From Bacteriovoracaceae bacterium UBA3083 (GTDB lineage: Bacteria; Bdellovibrionota; Bacteriovoracia; Bacteriovoracales; Bacteriovoracaceae): DNA of 64,000 nt. A model generated the notes under the pieces. The model was not told where the DNA came from. It did not search any database and was given only the letters and a program-made list of their open reading frames with translations. Each line of letters opens with the position of its first letter. Positions within the stretch are counted from its first letter, which is position 1. The stretch lies in NCBI GenBank assembly GCA_002366565.1, contig DFBJ01000009.1, positions 248,001-312,000 on the forward strand. The letters run 5' to 3'. Below, in pieces: positions 26,054 through 35,299 of the stretch. Both the position numbers and the translations under genes were made by a program.

Positions 26054-29000
26054 TTAGGCTCTAATTATAGACAGTTTAAAGTCTAGGTCTTCAATCTTGA
26101 ACTCAACACCAGAGTTTGAGTCATTTTGAGCAATAGAGTTAGCAAGTGTTTCGCCAGCAATATACTCATTGTGCTTAGTTATGGCAGTGATGATCTTCTC
26201 ATCTCCACTGAACTCAATTGTAATTCTATCGTCAATATTGAGACCACTCTCTTTTCTGTGACGTTGAATCTTACTTACAACTTCTCTTGCAAGACCTTCT
26301 TGAAGTAGCTCATCTGTAAGTACAACATCCATATCAATTGAAATGAATCTATTAGAAAGAGCTTGAGTACCTTCTTTTGCTTCTCTAAAGATGTCGATAT
26401 CTTCAGTAATGAAAGTTTCACCATCAAGAGTTATTTCACCTTGTTCTTCAAACTTTGCAAGATCTGCTGCTGTAAGGCCTTGAATAAGTTTTCCAAATTG
26501 ACCCATTCTCTTACCAAGCTTCTTACCTAAAACTTTGAAGTTAGGCTTTGCAAATAGATTAATAAACTCATCTTCATGAGTAGAGTACTTAATCTCTTTA
26601 ACATTTAGCTCTGTTTGAATATATGTTTCAAGTTTAGAGATCTCATCAAGTAAAGACTGATCTTTATGAATAATTGTTAGACTCGCTAAAGGAGTTTTAA
26701 CTTTTATCTGTTCTTGATTTCTCTTCTGTCTACCAAGGAGAATAAGCTGCTGCATTCTATCTACAGCATCTTCTAGTCTTGGCTTAATTTTACTTTCTTC
26801 TGCTACAGGATACTCACAAAGGTGAACTGATTCGGCCTTCTCATTTGAGTTAAACTTCTTAAGTTCTGCGTAAGTATATTCTGCAAGAAATGGCGTAAAT
26901 GGTGCCATACATTTAGATACTTCAGTTAAAACGTAGTGAAGAGTAGAGTAGGCTGCACACTTATCGTCATTAAGCCCTTCTCCCCAGAAACGTGATCTAT
27001 TTAATCTAATATACCAATTTGTTAAGTCTTCAATAAAGTTAAATAGAGCTGGAACTACATTGTATAATTTATACTCTTCCATTTCTTTGGCGATATCTTT
27101 CTTCATTGTTTGAAGCTTAGAGATAACCCATTGATCAACAATATTGTCACCTTCTTTGAAATTCTTCTCAACAGTCCAACCATCAACCTCTGCGTACGTT
27201 TGGAAAAATTTAAATGAGTTAAACCAAGGAAGAAGTGCTCTTCTTACCATGTCTTTAACACCAACATCAGAGAATCTCTGCTCTTCACCTCTAACAAGAC
27301 CTGAGTTAATTAGATAGAGTCTTAAAGCATCTGCTCCGTACTCTTCCATTAAGCTGTCTGGTGGAGTGAAGTTCCTTAAACTCTTAGACATCTTCTTACC
27401 ATCTTCGGCCATAACAAGACCGTTAACGATAACATTCTTAAATGCAGGCTTATTAAATAGTGAAGTCGATAAAACTGTAAGTGTATAGAACCAACCTCTA
27501 GTTTGATCTAGTCCCTCAGCGATAAACTCTGCTGGATATCCTTGTTCGAATACTTCTTTATTTTCAAATGGGTAGTGAAGTTGAGCGTAAGGCATTGAAC
27601 CTGATTCAAACCAACAATCAAAAACTTCTGTGATTCTCTTATAAGTTCCTTCTTCTCCGTCTACAGTGAATGTAACGGCATCAGTGAACTCTCTGTGAAG
27701 ATCTTCTAGCTCTACACCAGAATATTTTTTAAGCTCTTCAATTGAACCAATACAGATACACTTCTCAGTTGTATCATTTTTCCAGATAGGAAGAGGTGTT
27801 CCCCAAACTCTATTTCTAGAAACGGCCCAGTCTCTTGCACCCTCAAGCCATTTTCCAAAACGACCTGCTTTAATATGACCTGGTACCCAGTTGATTTGAG
27901 AGTTCGACTCTAAAAGCTTCTCAACATTTTCTTCAACTTTGATGTACCAAGAAGGAATTGATTTATATATTAGTGGAGTATTTGATCTTGGACAAAAAGG
28001 GTAACTATGCACAAGAACAGATTGCTCATATAGCTTTCCACTATCTTTAAGATCTTTAATAATTTGCTTGTCAGCATCTTTTACGTGAACACCTTGGTAT
28101 GGAGCAACAGTAGCCTTGAATTTTCCGGCATCATCAACTGGACAAACGATTGCTGAAATACCAGCTTCTTTCATAATTCTATTATCATCTTCACCAAATG
28201 CAGGAGCAGTATGAACAATACCTGTACCATCATCGTCAGTTACATATCCATCATTTAGAATCTGGAATGCACCTTCTTCTTTAAGCTCAGCAAAGAAATC
28301 AAAAAGTGGTTCGTAAGTTTTTCCTTTTAAATCACTCCCTTTTAGTTCTTCAACAATTGTAAGATTTCTCTTTTTTGAGTAGTGCTCAAGTCTCGACTTT
28401 CCAAGATAGAAGAATAAATCTTTGTCTTCATCTTTTACTTTTACATAATCAATTTCTGGACCAACACAAAGAGCTAGGTTTGATGGAAGAGTCCAAGGAG
28501 TAGTTGTCCATGCTGCAAAATAAGTATTCTCTTCACCGTCTACTTTGAATAGAGCAGTTACCGCAGGATCTTGAACATCTTGATAGTTTGAAGAGGCCTC
28601 AAAGTTTGAAAGGACTGTTCCAAGCTCAGTTGAGAATGGAACGACTTTAGTTCCTTGATAAACAAGATTCTTTTCCCAAAGTTGTTTGAATACCCACCAG
28701 CATGATTCCATGAAAGTTGGATCCATTGTCTTGTAGTCATTTTCAAAATCAACCCAACGACCAATTCTTGAAACTGTTTTTTCCCACTCTGAAGTATATC
28801 TCTGAACAATACCACGACATTCATCGTTGTATTTCTTAACACCAAATTTCTCAACAGCATCTTGAGCTGACATTCCAAATTTCTTATCAATCTCATGCTC
28901 TACTGGAAGACCATGACAGTCCCAACCAAAACGTCTTTCTACAAAACGTCCTTTCATTGTCCAATATCTAGGAACGATGTCCTTTAAAGTTGAAGCAAGT

Positions 29001-29185
29001 AGGTGACCGTGATGCGGAAGTCCTGTCGCAAACGGAGGACCATCATAGAAAATATAAGGTTTCTTATCGCGAGTGTTATCTAAAGATTTTTTGAAAATAT
29101 TCTTTTCTTTCCAAAAAGCTAAAATATTATGTTCATTACCAACGAATGAAAAATTCTCTTGATTTGAATTCTCTGTTTCTGACAC
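26054..29185 (-). CDS. ileS: Isoleucyl-tRNA synthetase, eukaryotic-like (type 2)
   Basis: A class I synthetase charging tRNA-Ile. The ATP-binding HIGH-type motif reads GLPHHGHLL and the second signature GKKMSKSL. The editing domain includes the TTPWTLPSN block, and the anticodon-binding region has the WYIRLNRSRFW signature. Length (1043 residues), the PHHGH motif with CHGLPVEHEIDKKFG following, and the long C-terminus place it with the type 2 enzymes shared with eukaryotes, which in known cases tolerate mupirocin. The start is GTG 29185 with GGAGC six bases upstream; the open frame to 29242 is not needed. Confidence 0.95.
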   Translation of the reverse strand: MSETENSNQENFSFVGNEHNILAFWKEKNIFKKSLDNTRDKKPYIFYDGPPFATGLPHHGHLLASTLKDIVPRYWTMKGRFVERRFGWDCHGLPVEHEIDKKFGMSAQDAVEKFGVKKYNDECRGIVQRYTSEWEKTVSRIGRWVDFENDYKTMDPTFMESCWWVFKQLWEKNLVYQGTKVVPFSTELGTVLSNFEASSNYQDVQDPAVTALFKVDGEENTYFAAWTTTPWTLPSNLALCVGPEIDYVKVKDEDKDLFFYLGKSRLEHYSKKRNLTIVEELKGSDLKGKTYEPLFDFFAELKEEGAFQILNDGYVTDDDGTGIVHTAPAFGEDDNRIMKEAGISAIVCPVDDAGKFKATVAPYQGVHVKDADKQIIKDLKDSGKLYEQSVLVHSYPFCPRSNTPLIYKSIPSWYIKVEENVEKLLESNSQINWVPGHIKAGRFGKWLEGARDWAVSRNRVWGTPLPIWKNDTTEKCICIGSIEELKKYSGVELEDLHREFTDAVTFTVDGEEGTYKRITEVFDCWFESGSMPYAQLHYPFENKEVFEQGYPAEFIAEGLDQTRGWFYTLTVLSTSLFNKPAFKNVIVNGLVMAEDGKKMSKSLRNFTPPDSLMEEYGADALRLYLINSGLVRGEEQRFSDVGVKDMVRRALLPWFNSFKFFQTYAEVDGWTVEKNFKEGDNIVDQWVISKLQTMKKDIAKEMEEYKLYNVVPALFNFIEDLTNWYIRLNRSRFWGEGLNDDKCAAYSTLHYVLTEVSKCMAPFTPFLAEYTYAELKKFNSNEKAESVHLCEYPVAEESKIKPRLEDAVDRMQQLILLGRQKRNQEQIKVKTPLASLTIIHKDQSLLDEISKLETYIQTELNVKEIKYSTHEDEFINLFAKPNFKVLGKKLGKRMGQFGKLIQGLTAADLAKFEEQGEITLDGETFITEDIDIFREAKEGTQALSNRFISIDMDVVLTDELLQEGLAREVVSKIQRHRKESGLNIDDRITIEFSGDEKIITAITKHNEYIAGETLANSIAQNDSNSGVEFKIEDLDFKLSIIRA

Positions 29186-29362
29186 GAAATTGCTCCAAAT
29201 TGATATTAGAAATAGTGGTTTTAAAGGGCAAAAGATTACCAAATTCTACATGAAATTAATAGCTTATTCTTGCTCTGCGTTCTTTAGAGTCAATAATTGC
29301 CGGGAAGGGAGCTTTCTCAACATGGAAGTCGAATAAACCTCTTAAATTCCGATACTTTATAC

Positions 29363-30769
29363 ATGACTAAACTATTTATAACTCTATTTCTTCTATTTAG
29401 TTCATCTTTGATCTTGGCCCAGAGCGAAAAGTATCAGGAGAATTATTACTATCAGGGAGTGAAAAAGAGCCTTGTTGAATGGGATAAATTAGACCCCGTA
29501 GACTTTTTAGACTACGACCTCTGGCTCAGAGATGTGAAACTCAGAGACAAATGGCCCGAATGGGAGAAAACAATACGTGAGAAAAACCAGCGTGAAAAAG
29601 TTGGTAAAGTTCTCCACTGTGTAGGAAAGTGCCGTTTCTATAGAGGTATTGGATATTACAATGGTCAGTTCAGATCAACAGTCCTTGAGGGAGATGAAAT
29701 TCACACTGGTGAAAATAGCTACGCTTGGGTTTTCCTATTTGATGGAACGATGGTCAGACTTTCTCCCTATACATCAATTACATTTAAAGAGCTCAATTTA
29801 GGTAAAGAAACAAACTTTATCCAAGCAAGGATTAATTCTGGAAATGTTCTTTGGCTTAGCAGAGAGAAAGAAAAATTTATTGAAACAAATGATCGTGAAA
29901 CAGATGGTCTCTTCTTACCAATGAAGTTTTATGATGCTCTACCAACAAATGAGACTACTGAATACAGTGAAGATGATCTTTTAGCATCTCTAGAAGGAAG
30001 TAAAGCAACAATAAATCAATACAAGAGATTGAATAAATTGATAGAAGAAAATAATAAAGTACTCCCTCATAGAAAAACATTTTCATTTCTCATTACTCCT
30101 AATGGCTCTATTTCAGGGGAATCTTTAAATGTTGAATTCATTTCTCTAGTTGGAAATGAAGGCTATGTAAAAAGAAGAAGTTTTAAACAATTAGGACTTG
30201 AAGGGGAGAGTGACGATAGAACAGTACTGTTTTACTACAGAGGTTTTGAAAATAAAGATGAATACGAATTAAGTGATTACTCTTGGTATAAAATTGGAGA
30301 GAAGGGAAGAACTATTTCCTCTCACGAAGAGAGTAACCTTTTTAGAGTAGGTGAATTTATAACTAAGAGAATTCCTACAATCTTTGTCGCAAGAGAGTTA
30401 CTTTTAAAAGAATACAGTGGGTTTATGAAAGAGCTAGACGATGAGAATAAGCTAGGGCTTAAGTATGGATATAGAAAGTGGGGATCGTTCGATGATCCTA
30501 AGAGTGATCTTAGTCTGAGGTTTGATTTTTTAAAAGAGTATACAAGAAGAATGGAGACTTCAAATCTACTTGCTTCTGAGAGACTTCGAGAAAAACTAAA
30601 GTCTTTAGGAGGAGAGAATCAAGACATGACATACTCATCTAAATTCTTTAATCTTGCTCTACTTGAGTATAAAAGAGGAGAAGACCTCAATTTATATATG
30701 AAGACTGATGGTGAAGTTTTAAATTCAACTAAAAAGAAATTCTGGAAGATAATTAATGAAATTAAATAA
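29363..30769 (+). CDS. Exported FecR-domain protein
   Basis: A 468-residue protein with a signal peptide (about 1-19, ending LAQ). Residues about 85-180 match a FecR/iron-transport-regulator ligand domain: a CRFYRG strand, VLEGDEIHTGENSYAWVFLFDGT and VRLSPYTSITFKELNL. In Gram-negatives FecR domains relay signals to ECF sigma factors or bind envelope ligands, but no fecI or TonB receptor is adjacent. The C-terminal half is helical and unassigned. I used the ATG 29363 because it begins the signal peptide; a frame from TTG 29297 is less likely. Confidence 0.75.
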   Translation: MTKLFITLFLLFSSSLILAQSEKYQENYYYQGVKKSLVEWDKLDPVDFLDYDLWLRDVKLRDKWPEWEKTIREKNQREKVGKVLHCVGKCRFYRGIGYYNGQFRSTVLEGDEIHTGENSYAWVFLFDGTMVRLSPYTSITFKELNLGKETNFIQARINSGNVLWLSREKEKFIETNDRETDGLFLPMKFYDALPTNETTEYSEDDLLASLEGSKATINQYKRLNKLIEENNKVLPHRKTFSFLITPNGSISGESLNVEFISLVGNEGYVKRRSFKQLGLEGESDDRTVLFYYRGFENKDEYELSDYSWYKIGEKGRTISSHEESNLFRVGEFITKRIPTIFVARELLLKEYSGFMKELDDENKLGLKYGYRKWGSFDDPKSDLSLRFDFLKEYTRRMETSNLLASERLREKLKSLGGENQDMTYSSKFFNLALLEYKRGEDLNLYMKTDGEVLNSTKKKFWKIINEIK

Positions 30770-31415
30770 AAAAATGAAATTAGTATTAGCAAGTGGTAGT
30801 CCTAGAAGAAAGGAATTACTTGGGTGGTTAAATATACCTTTTGATATTAAAAGTTCTGACGTTGAAGAAGTTACTGATAAGGTTAACCCTTTTGAAATTG
30901 CTGAAGATCTTGCGGCCTTAAAGGGAAGAGATGTTTTTAGTATACTTTCAAAAAACGATAGCTTTGGAAAAGAGTATTTTCCGTTCATCATATCTTCAGA
31001 CACTATTGTAACTCTTGGGGACAAGGTTTACGGAAAACCTAATGATATTGAAGATGCAAAGAGAATGCTTCTTGAGCTTGAAGGAAAAGAGCATAGAGTT
31101 ATAACAGGCGTGTTCTTTACATGCCTAAGTGAAGATGGGTCTACGCGTGAGCGAGTATTTTCTTGTGAAAGTGAAGTTACTTTTGAAAATATTGATCGAG
31201 ACCTACTTGAAGTGTACCTTGCAAGTGGAGAGTCTTTAGATAAAGCTGGTGCATACGGTATCCAAGGTCGAAGCCTATGTTTTATTTCAAAAATTAAAGG
31301 CTCATATTCAAATGTTGTAGGTTTTCCTATTACTGACTTTCTAAGAGAATTTAAAGAATTCTTAGGTCATAAGAATTCAACGAATGGTGAGTGGAGAGAG
31401 TTATTTGAATCCTAA
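30756..31415 (+). CDS. maf: Maf-family nucleoside triphosphate pyrophosphatase
   Basis: Hydrolyses non-canonical or methylated nucleoside triphosphates. It has the N-terminal ASGSPRRKELL motif, catalytic SSDTIV, then GKP and DKAGAYGIQG. At 219 residues it has the expected size. The ATG at 30756 lies inside the end of the FecR gene (14-base overlap) with GGAAG upstream; a second ATG at 30774 has no site. Confidence 0.93.
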   Translation: MKLNKKMKLVLASGSPRRKELLGWLNIPFDIKSSDVEEVTDKVNPFEIAEDLAALKGRDVFSILSKNDSFGKEYFPFIISSDTIVTLGDKVYGKPNDIEDAKRMLLELEGKEHRVITGVFFTCLSEDGSTRERVFSCESEVTFENIDRDLLEVYLASGESLDKAGAYGIQGRSLCFISKIKGSYSNVVGFPITDFLREFKEFLGHKNSTNGEWRELFES

Positions 31416-31782
31416 TTACGAATCATTGGTTAGTAGAAAATTAAGTGATTTAAAAATTAAATACTATAATTTAAAGACCGTAGATGAGTGCTTATATTTT
31501 GAATTAGATATATGGGCAAAACCTGGATCAAAGGTAGAAAAACATAGTATTGGTGATAATGGGGAATTAGTTCTTTATATTAAAGAGAGACCGATTGAAG
31601 GAGCTGCTAATAAAGGCTTTATTAAGGCACTTGCTAAAATATTTTCCCTTCCAAAGTCTGCTGTCGATTTATCAAAAGGAACGAAATCTAAGTTTAAAAG
31701 ATTTTCTTTTCAATTAACTTTTACAGAACGTAAGAATATCGATTACTATTTAAATCAGTTACAAAACCTAGTAGGAAAATGA
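31405..31782 (+). CDS. DUF167/YggU family protein
   Basis: A small basic protein of the UPF0235 family. It has the core WAKPGSKVEKH, the strand LYIKERPIEGAANKGF and the C-terminal LSKGTKSKFKRF. Function unknown, though the family often sits beside maf-like or membrane-assembly genes. I prefer TTG 31405 with GGAGAGAG upstream; ATG 31384 is in frame but lacks a site. It overlaps maf and the next gene. Confidence 0.85.
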   Translation: MNPNYESLVSRKLSDLKIKYYNLKTVDECLYFELDIWAKPGSKVEKHSIGDNGELVLYIKERPIEGAANKGFIKALAKIFSLPKSAVDLSKGTKSKFKRFSFQLTFTERKNIDYYLNQLQNLVGK

Positions 31783-32258
31783 AAAAAATAATATTTTTAT
31801 TAACTATATTTTTAAGCTCTCAATCAGTCTTTTCTCAAGCAAAGAAGTCATCATTTGAGTACACTGCGGAAATTCATAATAAAATTTCAAAAATTAAAGT
31901 AGTTGCTCCTGAAAATTTCATTGGTGAATTAGAAGATCTAAAAGTAGATCTAGAAAACTTCTTTGATCATAAGAGAAAGGTTTGTAATGGAGAATTCTCT
32001 TCTTTAATCTTAGTTGCAAGTTCTGCTTCTAAAGATGGAGGAGGAAATAAGCTTAGTGATGAAGAGAGAAGTCTTTGCTTTCGTGAATTAAAGGCGCTAC
32101 AAACGACTTATGTAAATAATCTATTTCTAGCTAGAAAGAGATTCCTTACATGGTCTTTTGAAAAAAATATTAAGAACTTAGATTCAGAAAGGGAAAAGGC
32201 AATCAAGAGCTTACAAGAAAGCTTTGATAAAAAAAGTTTGGGAAAAGAGAGTAGGTAA
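31779..32258 (+). CDS. Exported helical protein of unknown function
   Basis: A 159-residue protein with a signal peptide (about 1-19, ending VFS). The mature part is mostly predicted helix with many Lys/Glu and two cysteines. The start overlaps the stop of the DUF167 gene by four bases (ATGA), so it is in the maf operon. Confidence 0.65.
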   Translation: MKKIIFLLTIFLSSQSVFSQAKKSSFEYTAEIHNKISKIKVVAPENFIGELEDLKVDLENFFDHKRKVCNGEFSSLILVASSASKDGGGNKLSDEERSLCFRELKALQTTYVNNLFLARKRFLTWSFEKNIKNLDSEREKAIKSLQESFDKKSLGKESR

Positions 32259-32269
32259 GAACCCCAACT

Positions 32270-32479
32270 CTAATCTTCCTGAGACTTCCCAATTGTAGAT
32301 CTTGACTTCTTAAGTCCTACGGCCATTTTTGGTCTTAAACTCTTAACTCTATTAAATGATCTAGACGGCTTTAAGCTTAAGCTTGGAGCAGCAGATTTTT
32401 TAACAGCTTTAGTCAGATCTTTAACATCGATCATGATCTCTGAGTCTGGAGTTTGAATTGTTTCATTAGAAGTGTTCAT
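32270..32479 (-). CDS. Small basic hypothetical protein
   Basis: A 69-residue protein with an acidic N-terminal third and a strongly basic Ser/Arg/Lys-rich remainder, probably disordered, possibly binding nucleic acid or polyphosphate (inference). Its strong AAGGAG seven bases before the ATG supports it as real. The in-frame GTG directly upstream is unlikely to be the start. Confidence 0.6.
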   Translation of the reverse strand: MNTSNETIQTPDSEIMIDVKDLTKAVKKSAAPSLSLKPSRSFNRVKSLRPKMAVGLKKSRSTIGKSQED

Positions 32480-32834
32480 CACTTTCTCCTTAGTTTAGTG
32501 TGTCTGATTTTTATTCACCCTCAGATCCACTTATAAGAAGTCAAGCGACTTAATTGAAGATCCTAGGTCGGCACTACGGCCATTCTCAAGTTTTTTAACA
32601 ACGGCAAATCCTTTAGCCTAAAATTGCTATATCTTGAACCATATCGGTCAAATACTGTTTAAACTTAACTCGATTTCTCGAGGTCATTTATTAGTATTTT
32701 AACACATTCTGCCAAAAAAAGCACCTCTAGCAATAGGAAGTTCTGACCGCATGCGTAGTAGGTTGTAAATAGCTGAAATCTAGGGCAATCTAGAAAGGTA
32801 TTTCTAAAATTATTGTCAAAAAGGAAGACGTTTT
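32480..32834. other. 355-base intergenic region with divergent promoters
   Basis: No gene seen in any frame. It carries the reverse-strand ribosome binding site of the small basic protein, a GTTTAAAC palindrome, a pair of AATCTAG direct repeats ten bases apart (32777 and 32787) and a TAGAAA/TTTCTA dyad next to a -10-like TAAAAT (32805). These elements probably control the TRAP operon. Confidence 0.5.
32791..32806. promoter_or_regulatory. TAGAAA-N4-TTTCTA dyad upstream of the TRAP operon
   Basis: Perfect six-base inverted repeat with a four-base centre, overlapping a -10-like TAAAAT. The same half-sites occur with a five-base centre at 38886-38902. Candidate repressor site. Confidence 0.4.
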
Positions 32835-33818
32835 ATGGCCAAGAACCAATCTTTACTTCAAGTGTTGTCACTTTTTACACTAGTACTCCTAAGTAGCTGT
32901 GGATCCGTTCAAAAAATTGCTGTTGGGACGACTGGAAGCTTAATGTATGAAGCAACCAAGGGATTAGAGACTCAGGGAAATTGGAAAAATTTCAAAGATG
33001 GGACTCTTGCAAACTTAACTCTTGTTGATGGACTTCTCCATTTAAAGCCAGAAGATACAGAACTTCTTGTGACTGCAATTAAGGGATATACAGGTTATGC
33101 CTTTGCTGTGAATGAAACTCTCTATCTTGCTGATTACTATGAAGATGAAACAGAGAGTGAAAATAAGAAACAGGCCATTTATAATTATGCCAAGGCCTTC
33201 TCATATGGACTTAAGTTCCTAGAAAGCGAAGGAATTACTTGGGATAGATTGATTAAGTCTCAAAACAAAGATGGAGGAGTGGTAGAAGTTTTAGATAATC
33301 ACCTTTCAAAAAATATGCTCCATTATGAAGGAGTACTCTTTGCTGCTCAGGCTCTTGGAGGGATGATCAATCTTCAAAAAACTGATATGACACTCGTGGC
33401 AACTCTTCCTGTTGTAAAAGGAATGTTTGACTGGGTATGTACAAATAAGCCTTCAATAAATTTTGGAACTTGCCAAATCTTTTATGGAACTTATGAAGCA
33501 GCACGTCCTAGAATGCTAGGTGGTAATCCTGAGAAGGGTAAGGAAATTTTTCTTAAACTTATTGCTGAACAACCAAATAACTGGTTAGCAAGAGTATCAT
33601 TTATGCAATATTATATTATTCCTATGCTAGAGGAAGATGATTATAAAACGCAGAAGTTCTTTATGGAGACTGCAGCTCGTAAGCATTATAAAGAATTACT
33701 TGGTAAGCCTTCAAGGGCAGTTGAGAAAGACTTTGAAGAGCCAAGACTAAGACTTTATCAATCATTAGCAGTAAAGAGATACGAAATAATTAAAAAATAT
33801 GAAGAAGATTTATTTTAA
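32835..33818 (+). CDS. TatT-type TRAP-associated TPR lipoprotein
   Basis: A lipoprotein with lipobox LLSSC (Cys at about 22). The helical-repeat body contains GLETQGNWKNF, LLHLKPEDTELLVTAIKGYTGYAF and PRMLGGNPEKGKEIF, matching the TatT family (TRAP-associated TPR lipoprotein, first described in Treponema pallidum). TatT trimers bind the DctP-like TatP and may pass hydrophobic ligands from the outer membrane to it. First gene of a four-gene TRAP operon; AAGGAAG lies before the ATG. Confidence 0.85.
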   Translation: MAKNQSLLQVLSLFTLVLLSSCGSVQKIAVGTTGSLMYEATKGLETQGNWKNFKDGTLANLTLVDGLLHLKPEDTELLVTAIKGYTGYAFAVNETLYLADYYEDETESENKKQAIYNYAKAFSYGLKFLESEGITWDRLIKSQNKDGGVVEVLDNHLSKNMLHYEGVLFAAQALGGMINLQKTDMTLVATLPVVKGMFDWVCTNKPSINFGTCQIFYGTYEAARPRMLGGNPEKGKEIFLKLIAEQPNNWLARVSFMQYYIIPMLEEDDYKTQKFFMETAARKHYKELLGKPSRAVEKDFEEPRLRLYQSLAVKRYEIIKKYEEDLF

Positions 33819-33833
33819 AAATAGGTGATAGAG

Positions 33834-34805
33834 ATGAAAAAAATTATTACAGCAGTTGCATTCAGTTTACTCTTTTGTGCTAATTCTTTTGGGGTAACTC
33901 TAAAGGTTGGAGTTCTTGCTCCTGAAGGTACAAATTGGTCTAATAGTCTAAAGAAGATGGCCAAAGAGATTAAAGAAAAAACTAATAAGAAAGTTAAAAT
34001 TAAGTTTTACTTTGGTGGATCTCAAGGAGATGAGCCAGATGTTCTTAGAAAGATTAGAGTAGGTCAGCTTCATGGTGGTATTTTCACAGGGAAAACCCTT
34101 GGAGATATTAATGGAGACGTGAGAGTAGTAGAACTTCCATTTACTTTCTATCATGACAGAAAGAAAGCTCTTGGAATCGTTCAAAAAATGGAGCCTTTCT
34201 TTAATAAGAAGTTTGAAGAAAATGAATTTAAAAATCTAGGGTTCTTTGAAATTGGAAACGTTTACTTTGTTTCTCAAAAGAAAACTGATTCTTTAAAAAA
34301 TATGATGGGAGTTAAAATTTGGTCATGGGAAGGGGACACTCTTGTTTCGACAATGATTGAGACAATGAAGTTTGTATCTGTACCACTTCCGCTTCCAGAT
34401 GTTCTTTCATCACTTTCAACAGGGATTATTCAAGCAGCTTATGCACCACCTCTTGGAATTATCTCATTACAGTGGAATACAAAAATTAAATATGTAATTG
34501 ATTTACCAATTTCATTTTCAGTTGGAGCATTCCTTTTATCTGATAAAGGGTGGGCGAAAGTTAAGCCAGAGCATAGAAAAACTGTTGAAGATATTGCTAA
34601 AAAATATATTACAGAAGTTAACTCTGGTAATGATAAAGACAATAAAGATGCTCTTGCTGTGATGAAGTCTCAAGGTATTGAGTTTCTTAAGTTCTCTGAT
34701 GCAGATGTTGCTAAAGGTAAAGAACTTAGAACTGAAGTTATTGGTAAACTTAAAGGGAAGCTTTTTTCTGCTGAGGCCCTTAAGAGACTGGAGAGTAACT
34801 TATAA
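33834..34805 (+). CDS. dctP: TRAP transporter substrate-binding protein (DctP/TatP)
   Basis: A 323-residue periplasmic binding protein with a signal peptide (about 1-20, ending SFG). It has TRAP features: LAPEGTNWSNSLKKMAKEI, the region GSQGDEPDVLRKIRVGQ, and a helix-rich C-terminus. Pairing with TatT makes it a TatP type. The start is ATG 33834 with AGGTGAT upstream rather than the GTG at 33825. The stop overlaps dctQ by one base. Confidence 0.92.
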   Translation: MKKIITAVAFSLLFCANSFGVTLKVGVLAPEGTNWSNSLKKMAKEIKEKTNKKVKIKFYFGGSQGDEPDVLRKIRVGQLHGGIFTGKTLGDINGDVRVVELPFTFYHDRKKALGIVQKMEPFFNKKFEENEFKNLGFFEIGNVYFVSQKKTDSLKNMMGVKIWSWEGDTLVSTMIETMKFVSVPLPLPDVLSSLSTGIIQAAYAPPLGIISLQWNTKIKYVIDLPISFSVGAFLLSDKGWAKVKPEHRKTVEDIAKKYITEVNSGNDKDNKDALAVMKSQGIEFLKFSDADVAKGKELRTEVIGKLKGKLFSAEALKRLESNL

Positions 34806-35299
34806 TGAAGTTTCTTAAAGTACTAGATCAATTAATTGAGAAGTTATCAACCTGGACACTTCTAGTAAGTGTCCTAGGTATGCTAACTTTGAGTGTTTTG
34901 GCCATTGTCCTAAGATGGTTTAACCTTACTCTACATTGGATTGAGCCCTTTGTGAGACACTTGGTTTTTCTAAGTACTTTCTTAGGTGGTGTTCTTGCTA
35001 CCGGTAGAGGAACTCATATTGGAATTGATATTTTAGGGAAGTACCTTGAGTCAATTCATAGTGACCTTCTCTATAATTGGATTCGAAGAATTATTTCCCT
35101 AGCATCTTGCTTAACTCTATCTTGGTTAATCTATGCTTCATATAATTTCTTATTGGTTGAACTTAAGTATGGTAAGCCAGTATTTTGGGGAATTGAAAGT
35201 GGTTATTTAGTAGCTATAATTCCTTTTGGATTTTCTCTAATAGCTTATAGATTCTTTTACTTATTTATTAGTTCATTTAATGGGAGGAGAGCATGTTAG
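34805..35299 (+). CDS. dctQ: TRAP transporter small membrane subunit
   Basis: A 164-residue protein with four predicted membrane helices and the DctQ signature region (RHLVFLSTFLGGVLATGRGTHIGID). It couples the binding protein and the large subunit. The start overlaps the dctP stop by one base and the stop overlaps dctM by seven. Confidence 0.92.
   Translation: MKFLKVLDQLIEKLSTWTLLVSVLGMLTLSVLAIVLRWFNLTLHWIEPFVRHLVFLSTFLGGVLATGRGTHIGIDILGKYLESIHSDLLYNWIRRIISLASCLTLSWLIYASYNFLLVELKYGKPVFWGIESGYLVAIIPFGFSLIAYRFFYLFISSFNGRRAC

Noticed and set aside
28558..28896. 112-codon same-strand frame inside ileS
   Set aside because: Shadow frame within a conserved gene; no start site.
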